Origin: an uncultured Nitrososphaera sp.
GTDB taxonomy: Archaea > Thermoproteota > Nitrososphaeria > Nitrososphaerales > Nitrososphaeraceae
Length of the DNA: 29,847 bases
Direction: 5' to 3'
Assembly (NCBI RefSeq): GCF_946478925.1
Contig: NZ_CAMLDP010000013.1
Span: forward strand, 1-29,847
How positions within the stretch are numbered: position 1 is the stretch's first letter; the number at the start of each line of letters is the position of its first letter. The translations under genes and the position numbers were made by a program. Positions 6,941 through 15,469 of this stretch are shown piece after piece. Under the pieces are notes generated by a model. That model saw nothing but the letters and a program-made list of their open reading frames with translations, made no database searches and was not told where the DNA came from.

Positions 6941-7564
6941 CTATTCAAACGTGCGACGGACATCGCCTTCCAGCACGCCCGAGCCCGTATGCAGCCTGTC
7001 GATGTGCTTTGACAATGCTTCTTTAGAGTCAAAGGGCAACTCGCAGTAGGGGCATACGACTGCCGCGGCGCTCAGGTCCTTGATGTACGCAATCGCCTTT
7101 GGGTTTATGATGCACACCGGCGTCCCCTTTAGCGCTGTGTCCGCAGTCGACATCGTCGACAGGTGTATGCGCTCGAAAATGTCGTCACGGTACACCATGC
7201 CAAGTACCGCCGATTGCGACGTGACGATAAGCTGCCTTACGACGTGCTTGTCCATCATGGCAAGCGTCTCTTGCACCGTGCTATGCGGTCCGACCGCAAG
7301 CACCGGGCTTGTCATTATCTCGCGCAGTTTCACCTTGCCGGGATTTCTGCCCTGCGACATTACCTTGAACAGAATGTCCGTTTTGCTCACGATGCCGACG
7401 ACTTCGCCCTGGTGGGATACAAGGACGCTTCTCACGCCCTTTTCCTTCATCTTTTCAAGGGCCTGGTCGACATACCTGTCGCCTTCCATTATGGCCACGT
7501 TCATGTTGATAAAATTCTCTATCGGCAGGGAAAGTAGTGACGTGATGTCGGGGCCGGAACTCAT
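6941..7564 (-). CDS. Two-CBS-domain protein with C-terminal C2H2-like zinc finger
   Basis: The 207-residue product has two CBS modules. The first spans about residues 20-75 (VDQALEKMKEKGVRSVLVSHQGEVVGIVSKTDIL), the second about 80-140 (LREIMTSPVLAVGPHSTVQETLAMMDKHVVRQLIV). Paired CBS modules bind adenine nucleotides or SAM and act as energy or ligand sensors. The C-terminus has a finger with the spacing C-P-Y-C, twelve residues, H, four residues, H (CPYCELPFDSKEALSKHIDRLH), suggesting Zn2+ and nucleic acid or protein binding. The combination suggests a ligand-controlled regulator, but that is inference. A TATA-like box at 7583-7593 (minus strand) lies about 25 nt before ATG 7564, so the message is probably leaderless. 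Confidence 0.92.
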   Translation of the reverse strand: MSSGPDITSLLSLPIENFINMNVAIMEGDRYVDQALEKMKEKGVRSVLVSHQGEVVGIVSKTDILFKVMSQGRNPGKVKLREIMTSPVLAVGPHSTVQETLAMMDKHVVRQLIVTSQSAVLGMVYRDDIFERIHLSTMSTADTALKGTPVCIINPKAIAYIKDLSAAAVVCPYCELPFDSKEALSKHIDRLHTGSGVLEGDVRRTFE

Positions 7565-7582
7565 AGGTAGTTGTCTGCCATG

Positions 7583-7593
7583 TTTTATTTAAG
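7583..7593 (-). promoter_or_regulatory. TATA-like box of the CBS/zinc-finger gene
   Basis: CTTAAATAAAA on the minus strand, centred about 24 nt upstream of the ATG; it predicts leaderless transcription. Confidence 0.55.
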
Positions 7594-7641
7594 CGTGGCG
7601 TGGAAATTTTTTGAAAAACGTGATAGTTCCTACTACTGTTA

Positions 7642-9195
7642 CTATGCTTGCCGCCCCTCGAACCTGAGCTTTATGAGGTTCTGGCCGCCTGCCTTCCTTA
7701 TCTCAACAAGCTCCTCTCGCTCTAGCCTCTTTACAAGCCTCCACACGGTCGTCTTGGGCAGGCTGAACCTTGTGCGCACCTCGCTCTCAAACGCCGCGCC
7801 CTCTTTTTCGGCAAGAAAGCCAAGCACGTCACGGTCTTCGGGCCTCAGGTGGGGCTTTTCCTCGATTATCCTTGCGACTATTCTGCCAAGAAGGCCGGTG
7901 TCCATCTGCGACTCGGGTATCCCCGCAAGCGCTCTTGCAGATTCGACCGGCGACGCGCTTGATGATGATGATGACGATGACGCCACTGATGCCGCATCAT
8001 CTCCTTCTTCATCTAGCTCTTGCTGTTCTTCCTCATGTTGCTGCGGTTCCAGCATGGGCTGCGCGCCAGAGCCGTTAGGTTCCGGATCGCGCATCATAGT
8101 GGCTGCAGGCGCCTTGCCCGTCCTCCTTTTCTTGAAGAGGAAAAAGTATGCGCCGGCGCCGCCCCCTGCCGCCGCTACTCCTCCTATTATCGCAAACAAC
8201 ATTGTCGGAGACTGCTGCATCGTGTTGTTTATAGCTGCGACGGCCTGGGCGGTGGTAGACCTTGCCTGCGAATACTTGCCCTGCGAAAACTCGGACCTGG
8301 CCTGCTCAAGGAGCGACGACGCGCGAGAAACGTCGCGCCCTTGGCTTGACGCCTGCGTTATCTGCGAGCTTGCGCGCGAGATCTCTGACTGCGCCCCAGT
8401 ATAGTCAGTTATCACGACCGGAACCTGGTCGCTTGCCTGCGTCGCCAGCCTGATGGCGTCTGAGAACCTGCCGGCGTTCTTTGCCGCCGTCGCGTTTGCA
8501 AGGAGGGATTTCTCCTCTGGAAGCTGTATGCCTTGGTAGCCTGCCTCCGCCTGCTTGATTGCCGCGTCGGCAAACTTTATCGTGAGGTCTGCCTGATCTT
8601 CCGTCCCAAGGGTGCCGACGAGATAGCTAAAGTGGACGGTTCCAGACTTGAAGGTGAGCAGGGACTGGCTGCCTATCTGGCTTATCACAGGCACGTTGCC
8701 GCCATAATCGGTGGGGATGCTGTCTGCGGGCATCTTTATTGCCACCTCGATGGGCGCTTCAAGGCTGAATGTCCAGGTCCTGCCCGCCTTGTTGACTAGG
8801 TCCGGCGTCAGGTAGCTTATCCTGGCACCTGTCGCGTTTCCGGCCGTTATCTCTATCTGGCCGGGCGTCACCATCTTGAACGGCAGGGTCTTGTCGTCGA
8901 GGTCGGTGACGATGAGCTCGCTGATGTTTGTGCCAAAGAGCTTGACCGGCACCACCTTGCTAGCGGCAGCGGTGGTTGTTGTTGTCGTGTTTGCCAGCAG
9001 TATGTCGTATTCAACCAGCGCGTCGCCGTTTGGAAACAGGGCCATGAACAGCGAGTCGGGAGTGTAGACCCGGGGCGCCTGCGCGCCGGCCACGCCCGTG
9101 CTTGCGCTAGCAAGGACGGCCGCGATCGTCAAGATCGCAAATATCCTCGGAATGGAAAATCCTGTAGATGGTCTCCAAGGACAAGAATCTCTCAT
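7642..9195 (-). CDS. Secreted/membrane-anchored protein with cytoplasmic winged-helix domain
   Basis: The 517-residue protein begins with a basic segment and a hydrophobic stretch (FAILTIAAVLASASTGVAGA) that reads as a signal peptide with a cleavage-like A-G-A site. Residues about 45-330 are an extracytoplasmic region: beta-rich first, then alanine/serine/glutamine-rich and helical (AGRFSDAIRLATQASDQ and a Q/S/A-rich repeat-like stretch). A membrane segment follows at about 331-354 (MLFAIIGGVAAAGGGAG), then KKRR as a cytoplasmic stop-transfer signal. A disordered linker rich in E/D, with a run of eight serines, leads to a winged helix at about 434-515 (EDRDVLGFLAEKEG, then RFSLPKTTVWRLVKRLEREELVEIRK). 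It could carry an external signal to DNA directly. No ligand can be named. Confidence 0.9.
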   Translation of the reverse strand: MRDSCPWRPSTGFSIPRIFAILTIAAVLASASTGVAGAQAPRVYTPDSLFMALFPNGDALVEYDILLANTTTTTTAAASKVVPVKLFGTNISELIVTDLDDKTLPFKMVTPGQIEITAGNATGARISYLTPDLVNKAGRTWTFSLEAPIEVAIKMPADSIPTDYGGNVPVISQIGSQSLLTFKSGTVHFSYLVGTLGTEDQADLTIKFADAAIKQAEAGYQGIQLPEEKSLLANATAAKNAGRFSDAIRLATQASDQVPVVITDYTGAQSEISRASSQITQASSQGRDVSRASSLLEQARSEFSQGKYSQARSTTAQAVAAINNTMQQSPTMLFAIIGGVAAAGGGAGAYFFLFKKRRTGKAPAATMMRDPEPNGSGAQPMLEPQQHEEEQQELDEEGDDAASVASSSSSSSSASPVESARALAGIPESQMDTGLLGRIVARIIEEKPHLRPEDRDVLGFLAEKEGAAFESEVRTRFSLPKTTVWRLVKRLEREELVEIRKAGGQNLIKLRFEGRQA

Positions 9196-9210
9196 TATAA
9201 CAATTGTCCG

Positions 9211-9220
9211 GCTTAAAAAA
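9211..9220 (-). promoter_or_regulatory. TATA-like box of the membrane winged-helix gene
   Basis: TTTTTTAAGC on the minus strand, ending about 16 nt before ATG 9195. The spacing is shorter than usual, so confidence is modest. Confidence 0.35.
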
Positions 9221-9255
9221 GCATGTCGTAACGATATAAGTCTTCTGACCGCCGC

Positions 9256-10944
9256 TCAGGGGTAGAACCTTGCGAAATTCTTTTCCTTGAAACTTTCTAC
9301 CCACTTGAACTTGCGCTGCAAAGTCGCGGTGTACACTTTGGTCCAGTCAAGCTCGACGTAGTTGAGCCACGCCTTCATGACGCGGGGGTCGATGTAGTTG
9401 CGCAACGAAGTCCCAAGGTTGTAGTCGCGAGTCTCTTGCTGCAGCTTTAGCTGCATCTTTAGTTTAGAAAGGCGCTCTTTCAGGCGCTTTTCCTGGACCT
9501 CAGTCTTCCAGTTTCCTGCCGCCACCTGCTTTTCAAGCTCGGCTATGGCCTCCTTTCTCTTGGCTACTGCTTCCTCGAACTTTTCCGCGGCCTTTTTGGC
9601 AGCAGGGTTCTTGGGGTCGACTCCCTTTTTGTGGTTGCACTCTATAGCTGCTTTCAGGTTTGCAGACTTTGCCACGTACACCTTGTCTGATTCCTGCGAG
9701 TCTTTGTCAACCTTTATGGGCGGGTTGACGAGCGCCTGCTGCACCACCTTTGTGGCGATGCACGTCCTGAACACCTTGGCAGTGAGGCCGGGCATCACCG
9801 TCTGGAAGAACGCGTTTACCTTGCGCGAGTTAATGTCGTCAAATATCTGCTGGTCGGGTTTCTTGTTTTTCATAAAGTTGCGCAGGTTGTCGTACAGCGC
9901 CCGCGTGTCCTCCGAGTTGACCTCCAGCGTCTTTTGCCACGGCACGCTATCCTTGCCGAGAAAGTTGAACTCGATGTACTGCTTGCCGTTTATCTGCGGG
10001 AACTTTATGTGCTCGACGCGAAGCGTGCTTGCGCCCACCGTGTCGGCCTCGTCGGGATCCTTTTCGTCCCCGACTCTCATCGCAAGCTTGAAGATGAGGT
10101 ACGCCGCTGTGGCGGCCTTGTCGTTAGAGCCCTTCATCTTGCGCATTATCTCCTTTTCGACCTTGCACAGCTGCTGCGCCAGTTTCAGCGCCTTGTCGTA
10201 TTTCGCTTTGTCGTTTCCCTGCCGCAGCTCTGACGAATCGTGGAGCCAGACGTACTTGCGCTTTTCCGTCAGGTTCTCCATCCAGGTCGCAAGCCACGTG
10301 GACGTTTGGTCGTGGACTATTTCCTTCCACTGGCCCTCTGGCACCGGCGCGTCCTTTCCAAGGTTTAGTGTAACATCCTGCGGCCTGACTCTTGGCTTCC
10401 AGCGGCCGCGCAGCGGGTGCTGACCTCTGCCCATGAACAGGCCCGGAGGCTCGACAAGCCAGTTGGCAATGTCGACTTCCTGCCCGTCGACTATTGCCTT
10501 GCCGTACAATGCCTTTAGTCGCTCGCGCTCTGCCTTTTTTGCCTCTGCCATCTTTTTCTTTTCCTCCCTCGGCAGGTTCTTTATGCGCTCTATTTCGCGC
10601 TCTTTGATGACCTTCTCCTCGTCAGCAAGCCTGTACGCCTGCGAAAAGTCAAAATCGGAAATTTTCAGGTCAGCCTTTCTGAATTTTTCAGGAAGCAACG
10701 GCTTCAAGTCGAGCAAAAAGTTGGACTGGAACACTGGGTCCTGCACGTAGTGGGTGTCCTTCTTTTTCGCCCACGCGTACACCAGCTCCTCCTGGTCCGT
10801 GTTGAGCGCGACCTTTTCTCCCCTTATCGAGATGGTGATGCCCCTTGGCTGGTGCTCGGGCGGGAAGGCGACGCCCCTGTGGACAAGCGAACTCCACCTT
10901 ACGCGCGCCTGCGGAGGCTGTGGTGCAGCGGCAACCTCTTCCAT
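9256..10944 (-). CDS. topIB: DNA topoisomerase IB, eukaryotic type
   Basis: Relaxes supercoils by nicking one strand through a 3'-phosphotyrosine link. The 562-residue protein keeps the eukaryotic plan. The core DNA-binding domain has KWKEIVHDQTSTWLATW-type sequence, then a catalytic domain with MRVGDEKDPDEADTVGASTLRVEHI (Arg, Lys and DNA contacts), KVFRTCIATKVVQQAL (second catalytic Arg) and ECNHKKGVDPKN (catalytic His region). A charged coiled-coil linker covers about residues 440-500. The C-terminal NYIDPR carries the active-site tyrosine, about Y517. Human TOP1 has F-R-T-Y-N at the second Arg; here it is F-R-T-C-I. Among archaea this enzyme is known as a Thaumarchaeota hallmark. Its TATA-like box overlaps the end of the upstream helicase gene. 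Confidence 0.97.
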   Translation of the reverse strand: MEEVAAAPQPPQARVRWSSLVHRGVAFPPEHQPRGITISIRGEKVALNTDQEELVYAWAKKKDTHYVQDPVFQSNFLLDLKPLLPEKFRKADLKISDFDFSQAYRLADEEKVIKEREIERIKNLPREEKKKMAEAKKAERERLKALYGKAIVDGQEVDIANWLVEPPGLFMGRGQHPLRGRWKPRVRPQDVTLNLGKDAPVPEGQWKEIVHDQTSTWLATWMENLTEKRKYVWLHDSSELRQGNDKAKYDKALKLAQQLCKVEKEIMRKMKGSNDKAATAAYLIFKLAMRVGDEKDPDEADTVGASTLRVEHIKFPQINGKQYIEFNFLGKDSVPWQKTLEVNSEDTRALYDNLRNFMKNKKPDQQIFDDINSRKVNAFFQTVMPGLTAKVFRTCIATKVVQQALVNPPIKVDKDSQESDKVYVAKSANLKAAIECNHKKGVDPKNPAAKKAAEKFEEAVAKRKEAIAELEKQVAAGNWKTEVQEKRLKERLSKLKMQLKLQQETRDYNLGTSLRNYIDPRVMKAWLNYVELDWTKVYTATLQRKFKWVESFKEKNFARFYP

Positions 10945-10973
10945 GTAATTTATTGATGAAACGCGCTCTTCTA

Positions 10974-10983
10974 TTCTTAAATG
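10974..10983 (-). promoter_or_regulatory. TATA-like box of topIB
   Basis: CATTTAAGAA on the minus strand, about 30-35 nt before ATG 10944, in the 44-nt gap after the helicase stop. It indicates separate transcription despite the tight packing. Confidence 0.5.
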
Positions 10984-10988
10984 TTTAC

Positions 10989-13553
10989 CTAGACTAGGGC
11001 ACGGTCGCCCTGTATTTCCTCGCCTATCGCAGTCGCCTCGCCCTCCACTGCGCGGTTCATGACCTCAATTGCCGCCTTTTTGTGCAGGTATTCGTTGTTG
11101 TTGCCGCACCTGTACGAGTAGGTGCACCGGGGACAGCCACTCTCGCTCGTGCACGGGCACTCGGACAGTATGCGAAGCGCCCTTCCAAGCGCCTTGTCCA
11201 GCCGGTCATACAGCACTTTGCTTGCGCCGTTTCCGCCAATGCTTCCGTCGTACACGAATACCAGCCCGGACGAGCCGAGTGAGATTCCGCCTAGGTCCTG
11301 CGATGCGCCTCCCGTAATCATGGCGCTTCCCTCTATTATGACGTGCTCTGAGGCGTGGAACGCGCTCATCTCCACGTACTCCTCGTCTTCCGCCTTTGAC
11401 ATTGTCTCTTCCGGCCTTGGCGCACGGAACACGAAACCCTTGGTCGTAAACTCGAACTCTAGAGGCTGGTCGAACATCACTTTTGTCTTGCCCTGGGTGA
11501 CTTCCTGCCCTATCTCGACGTTGGTGTAGCCGAGCACCCTCTTTTGTATTTTTAGCGAGCAGTACGCGACTTCGATTCCAAACACCTTCTTTCGCTCGTG
11601 CACCTGCAGTATCGACGGCCACTCGTCGGTGAGGGCCTTGGTATAGTAGGGGTAGTCGTGCGGTATCGCTTCAAGCTCGGCGTACGGCTGCCTGTCGCGG
11701 TGATATGCCTTGACGCGGTAGCGCCTGCCTGCAAGGAAATAGATGGCGTCCTGGTGCAGCTCTTCAAGCGCCTGCGGCAATGATCTATCACCGACTAATT
11801 TTCCAGCGAGCTTGATGTCCACCCTGCTTCCGATGCCGCGTATGCTGTAGTTGTTCAGCACTTCCATCGCCTTTTTGAAATCGGGCACAAAGCGCTCCTT
11901 TTCGAGGCTCAAGAGTCCCCTTGAAACAAGCTTTTGCACGGTGTCCCACGCTCCTTTCGACTCGGCCATCGATATCGGCCTGTCGCAGGCCATCGCCAGT
12001 ATCTGAAATTCCTTGACAAACGGGTTCTCCGGGTCGGTGTACGCAAATTCCTGGTCGGACAAATAGTCGTCGGGGTGCGACTTGTAGTACTGGCTTATCG
12101 GGTCGTTGCCAAGTGCCAAAAACGCGTACCCCTGCTGGCCCCTGCGCGCGGCCCTGCCTATCCTCTGCACAAGCCGGTTGACCGGGACGATGTTTGAGAC
12201 GATGGCGTCGACTGCGCCGATGTCGATGCCCAGCTCCAGAGTCGGAGTCGCAGATATCGCGGACAGCTTGCCGGACTTGAACATCTCTTCCACGCCTGCC
12301 CTCGCAGACGCAGTCAGGCCGGCCCTGTGCACTCTTATCGACACACCCTGCCTTGCCGCGTAAAAGGCCAAAAGTTCCGAGCCGAGGTGCGAGTTTGAAA
12401 ACGCAATCGTCCTGTGCTTTCCCTTTGCAGCTTCCTTTACAATATCAAGTGCAAGGGAGCGGTGCGACCGAAGCGACGGGAATATTATTGCGAGGTTGAC
12501 CCTGCCGCGCCTCCCCTTTCCCTTTATCACCTGCATCCCCCTGCCAAAGAGCGCCTTGCAAAAGTCGGCGGCGTTTGGAAGCGTCGCAGACGCCGCGGCC
12601 ACCTGCATCCTGCCGCCTCCGGCAAGACGCTCTAGCCTTGCAATTATGTGGTGCACGTTTGCCCCAAAGACACCTGTGTAGACGTGCGCCTCGTCGACCA
12701 CAAGGAACTTTGCATTCCTTAAAGCCCTGGAGAACCTCGTCTTGTGCATCATGTGGTAGTGTATGACGTCAAAGTTGGTGACGATGATGTCTGGCGGGGA
12801 TTCGAGGACCCTTGCGCGCTCTGTCTCTGGCGTGTCGCCGTCAAGGACTGCCGCGCGCACGCCAAGTGGCTCTGCAAGCTCTGTTATCTTGGGCATCTGG
12901 TCGCGGGCAAGGGCCTTTGTTGGGTACACGAAAATTGCCATTATCTTCCCCTGTCCGTCGCCGGCGCGCAGCGACCCAAAGCGCGAAACCTCTTCTGATA
13001 TCTTTTGCAGAATCGGTATGCAGAATGCCTCCGTCTTGCCGGACGCTGTCGGCGCCGTGATGACGACGTCGCTTCCCTGCAATATCTTTTTCACGGCCTC
13101 CTCCTGAAACTTGTATAATTTTTCAATGCCCTTTGCCTTCAGGACGCCAATTATTCCCTCGTCGACCGGCAGGTCATTGATATCGCTGCCGTATTCTGGC
13201 GGTGGCTCCTCAAGCGACCGGAAATCGACGACATAGTCGCGGTCGGAGCGCAGCACCTCTTCCAAGAGAGGGTCTTTTCCAGTCCCTGCAAGCATCGCGT
13301 CCACCTCCTTTTTCGACCTGATTATCCTTTCCTGCTCCATCAAGAGCCGAAGGTCGTCAGCCGTCGCAGCTCCTCCGTCCTCGCACTTGTCAAGGAACTC
13401 CAAGTACGACTCGTCAGTGCTCGCAGACGACTGCTGTACAATCGCGCAGACCTTGCACTTCGCGCACCGGAACATCAGCCGCCCGTCAAATATCCTGTCT
13501 GCGCCCACGGAATGGGGCGAGCTGCATTTCGGGCAGCGATAGTTGTTCGCCAC
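10989..13553 (-). CDS. Hrq1-like superfamily 2 DEAH-box helicase with DUF1998 zinc domain
   Basis: From GTG 13553 the product is 854 residues. It starts with a zinc ribbon (YRCPKCSSPHSVGADRIFDG, then FRCAKCKVC). The helicase core follows: Walker A APTASGKTEAF, DEAH box VVDEAHVYTG, motif III AAASATLPNA, and motif VI QRIGRAARRGQQGYAFLAL. The C-terminus has the DUF1998 signature CPCTSESGCPRCTYSYRCGN, a four-cysteine site near the end. This layout is that of the Hrq1/YprA helicases, implicated in DNA repair in eukaryotes and bacteria. The 3'-5' DNA helicase role here is inferred. An upstream in-frame start at 13616 would extend across the promoter, so GTG 13553 is preferred. The gene is divergent from a methyltransferase. 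Confidence 0.92.
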   Translation of the reverse strand: MANNYRCPKCSSPHSVGADRIFDGRLMFRCAKCKVCAIVQQSSASTDESYLEFLDKCEDGGAATADDLRLLMEQERIIRSKKEVDAMLAGTGKDPLLEEVLRSDRDYVVDFRSLEEPPPEYGSDINDLPVDEGIIGVLKAKGIEKLYKFQEEAVKKILQGSDVVITAPTASGKTEAFCIPILQKISEEVSRFGSLRAGDGQGKIMAIFVYPTKALARDQMPKITELAEPLGVRAAVLDGDTPETERARVLESPPDIIVTNFDVIHYHMMHKTRFSRALRNAKFLVVDEAHVYTGVFGANVHHIIARLERLAGGGRMQVAAASATLPNAADFCKALFGRGMQVIKGKGRRGRVNLAIIFPSLRSHRSLALDIVKEAAKGKHRTIAFSNSHLGSELLAFYAARQGVSIRVHRAGLTASARAGVEEMFKSGKLSAISATPTLELGIDIGAVDAIVSNIVPVNRLVQRIGRAARRGQQGYAFLALGNDPISQYYKSHPDDYLSDQEFAYTDPENPFVKEFQILAMACDRPISMAESKGAWDTVQKLVSRGLLSLEKERFVPDFKKAMEVLNNYSIRGIGSRVDIKLAGKLVGDRSLPQALEELHQDAIYFLAGRRYRVKAYHRDRQPYAELEAIPHDYPYYTKALTDEWPSILQVHERKKVFGIEVAYCSLKIQKRVLGYTNVEIGQEVTQGKTKVMFDQPLEFEFTTKGFVFRAPRPEETMSKAEDEEYVEMSAFHASEHVIIEGSAMITGGASQDLGGISLGSSGLVFVYDGSIGGNGASKVLYDRLDKALGRALRILSECPCTSESGCPRCTYSYRCGNNNEYLHKKAAIEVMNRAVEGEATAIGEEIQGDRALV

Positions 13554-13589
13554 GCCTGCGTCTTGTCCCTCCGGGCTAAATTGCCTTCC

Positions 13590-13599
13590 GCTATATACA
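13590..13599. promoter_or_regulatory. Bidirectional TATA-like element between helicase and methyltransferase
   Basis: GCTATATACA contains the symmetric core TATATA and reads as a TATA box on both strands. It is about 40 nt before GTG 13553 (minus) and about 35 nt before TTG 13629 (plus). No other TATA-like sequence is obvious in the 75-nt gap. Confidence 0.45.
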
Positions 13600-13628
13600 A
13601 TAATGAGCACTGGCATTTCTGCCTTGAT

Positions 13629-14327
13629 TTGTCGGGGCTTGGGAGCCAGTACTGGCCTGAAGTCATTGAAGTGCTACGCTCCATAGTCCCGGTGTACGAT
13701 AAGGTCAACCGCGTCATTTCGCTCGGCAAGGACGAAGAATACAGAAAACATGCGATAAAGGGTAGGGTAATGCCGGGAAACCTCGTGCTTGACGCCGGCT
13801 CTGGCTTTGGCAACATGTCACGCGTCGCGCTTGCGGAGGCAGGCGGAGACGCAAGAGTGGTAATGTACGACCCGCTCCCCGAGATGCTTGCAAACACGAG
13901 CACCTTTTTTGCCGGCGCCCACCCCGCGCTTTCGTCGGGGATATTTGAGCACATGCCTTTCAAGGATGGCACGTTTGACGCGGTCCTGTGCGGCTATTCG
14001 CTGCGCGACGCAATCGACCTGAGAAGAGCGATAGCCGAGATGCATCGCGTGCTTGCGCCGGGAGGCAGGCTGATAATCGTCGACCTCGGCAAGCCCGACG
14101 GCGCGTTCAAGCGCTGGATGGTGGCTACCTACCTGAAGCACTTCTTGGGGTTTTTTGCATACATTGCCGCCGGCAAGCCTGGGCTGAAATTCACGACTCT
14201 GTACGGGACGTTCCTGCGCTGGCCCAAGAATTCTGAATTAGAAGCCATGCTTGCCGAGAAATTCTCAAAGGTAGTCTTTGACAAGGGGATGCTGGAAGGC
14301 GCCGTCATGGTGGCCGCCTACAAATGA
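13629..14327 (+). CDS. UbiE/COQ5-like SAM-dependent methyltransferase
   Basis: From TTG 13629 the product is 232 residues. After VYDKVNRVISLGKDEEYRKHAI, typical of the UbiE/MenG group, it has SAM motif I (LVLDAGSGFGNMS), an acidic residue after the second strand (VVMYDPLP), FDAVLCGYSLRDAIDLRRAIAEMHRVLAPGG and LIIVDLGKP. These enzymes methylate quinone or other lipid precursors; the substrate here cannot be read from sequence. A start at 13512 would overlap the divergent helicase and its promoter and adds residues unlike the family. The last four bases overlap the MFS gene start (ATGA), which implies coupled translation. Confidence 0.9.
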   Translation: MSGLGSQYWPEVIEVLRSIVPVYDKVNRVISLGKDEEYRKHAIKGRVMPGNLVLDAGSGFGNMSRVALAEAGGDARVVMYDPLPEMLANTSTFFAGAHPALSSGIFEHMPFKDGTFDAVLCGYSLRDAIDLRRAIAEMHRVLAPGGRLIIVDLGKPDGAFKRWMVATYLKHFLGFFAYIAAGKPGLKFTTLYGTFLRWPKNSELEAMLAEKFSKVVFDKGMLEGAVMVAAYK

Positions 14328-15469
14328 AGGCAGTCATCCTTGCCGCGGTCTGCGCCGCAATCGTGGGCATCTCGTACGGGATGCACTCGCCAATCGTGCC
14401 GGTGTTTGCCAAAGAGGAGCTTGGCGCCAACTTTTCCGAGGTGGGGATCATCGGCCTTGCCAACTATTTGCCGTACATGGTAGTGCCACTGTTTGGAGGC
14501 ATGCTGCTTGACAGAACCAACAAGGCGTACATGCTCATCTTGGGCATATCGCTAAACGTCTTTGCGATATTCATGCTGTCAGAGGTCGACTCTGTTGCTG
14601 GCGCGACCGCGTTCCGGGGGCTTTCCGGCGTCGCCCACGCGTTTTTCTGGCCGTCTGCCGAGGCGATAATATCGACGACCGCACCAGCGGAAAAGAGGGT
14701 CAAGTGGATAGCACTCTTTACCGCCGCGTGGGTGGGCGGCTTTATGACGGGGCCGCTTGTCGGGAAGGTGGTACTCGACCATTTCGACTACCGCGTGCTG
14801 TTCGAGCTGTCCTCCCTGGCAATCTCGCTTGCGCTTGTCCCGGCGTTTCTCCTGATGAGGCACGGCCGGCCCGCACGGACCGAGAAGCACAAGCTCCTCA
14901 GCCTCGCCGACCTAAAGAGCGAGGTGACATCGATGCCGGCGGTAAGCGCGGTCGTGCTCTATTACGCCGTCACGTTTGGCGTCCTGATAGCGATTTACCC
15001 CGCGTACATGAAGGCCGCGTCAATAACCGACCAGAACATCGAGCTCTTGTTCTTTGTGTTTGGAATAGCAAGGTTTGCAACCCTGCCGTTCGTGCATCGC
15101 ATAGCCGGCAGAGGCAGGGCCGCGCTTGCGGCAGCCGTCGCAGTCATGGCCGCCGGCATGGCCATCTCGTTTGCTTTTGCATCGGTGTGGTCGTTTGCAG
15201 CAGCGCTCGTGCTTGCCGGCATTGCAACAAGCATCTTTTATCCTGTCACGTTCAACTTCGTGACCAAAAACGCGCCGGTGGAAAAGATGGGGACGAAACT
15301 GGGCATCTACGAGGCGCTCTTTGGCGCCGGCTGGACCGTGGGGCCCATTGGGGTCGGCCTGTCGTCAGACGCGTTTGGCCCCTCAAGCCCGTACCTTGGG
15401 TTTTCAGTGATAGGCGCGGCTCTGGCAGGCGCGATAATAACGGTCAGGAAAAATAACAGCAAGTTATAG
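14324..15469 (+). CDS. Major facilitator superfamily (MFS) transporter
   Basis: The 381-residue integral membrane protein has about 12 hydrophobic segments arranged as two halves. The signature loop after the second helix is present (GGMLLDRTNKAYM, the G-x-L-x-D-R motif A), as are the matching conserved helices (FRGLSGVAHAFFWPSAEAII). The central loop contains RHGRPARTEKHKL. MFS proteins use ion gradients to move small solutes; the substrate is unknown. Starting four bases inside the methyltransferase gene, it is probably translated with it, so it may export or import that enzyme's product or substrate. It converges with purN and overlaps it by 6 nt. Confidence 0.93.
   Translation: MKAVILAAVCAAIVGISYGMHSPIVPVFAKEELGANFSEVGIIGLANYLPYMVVPLFGGMLLDRTNKAYMLILGISLNVFAIFMLSEVDSVAGATAFRGLSGVAHAFFWPSAEAIISTTAPAEKRVKWIALFTAAWVGGFMTGPLVGKVVLDHFDYRVLFELSSLAISLALVPAFLLMRHGRPARTEKHKLLSLADLKSEVTSMPAVSAVVLYYAVTFGVLIAIYPAYMKAASITDQNIELLFFVFGIARFATLPFVHRIAGRGRAALAAAVAVMAAGMAISFAFASVWSFAAALVLAGIATSIFYPVTFNFVTKNAPVEKMGTKLGIYEALFGAGWTVGPIGVGLSSDAFGPSSPYLGFSVIGAALAGAIITVRKNNSKL

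Noticed and set aside
9545..10423. 292-residue plus-strand open frame opposite topoisomerase IB
   Set aside because: Antisense of a clearly recognised gene; no start signal or family features.
14704..15456. 250-residue alternative frame inside the MFS gene
   Set aside because: Arginine-rich out-of-frame reading of the transporter, which itself shows proper membrane segments.
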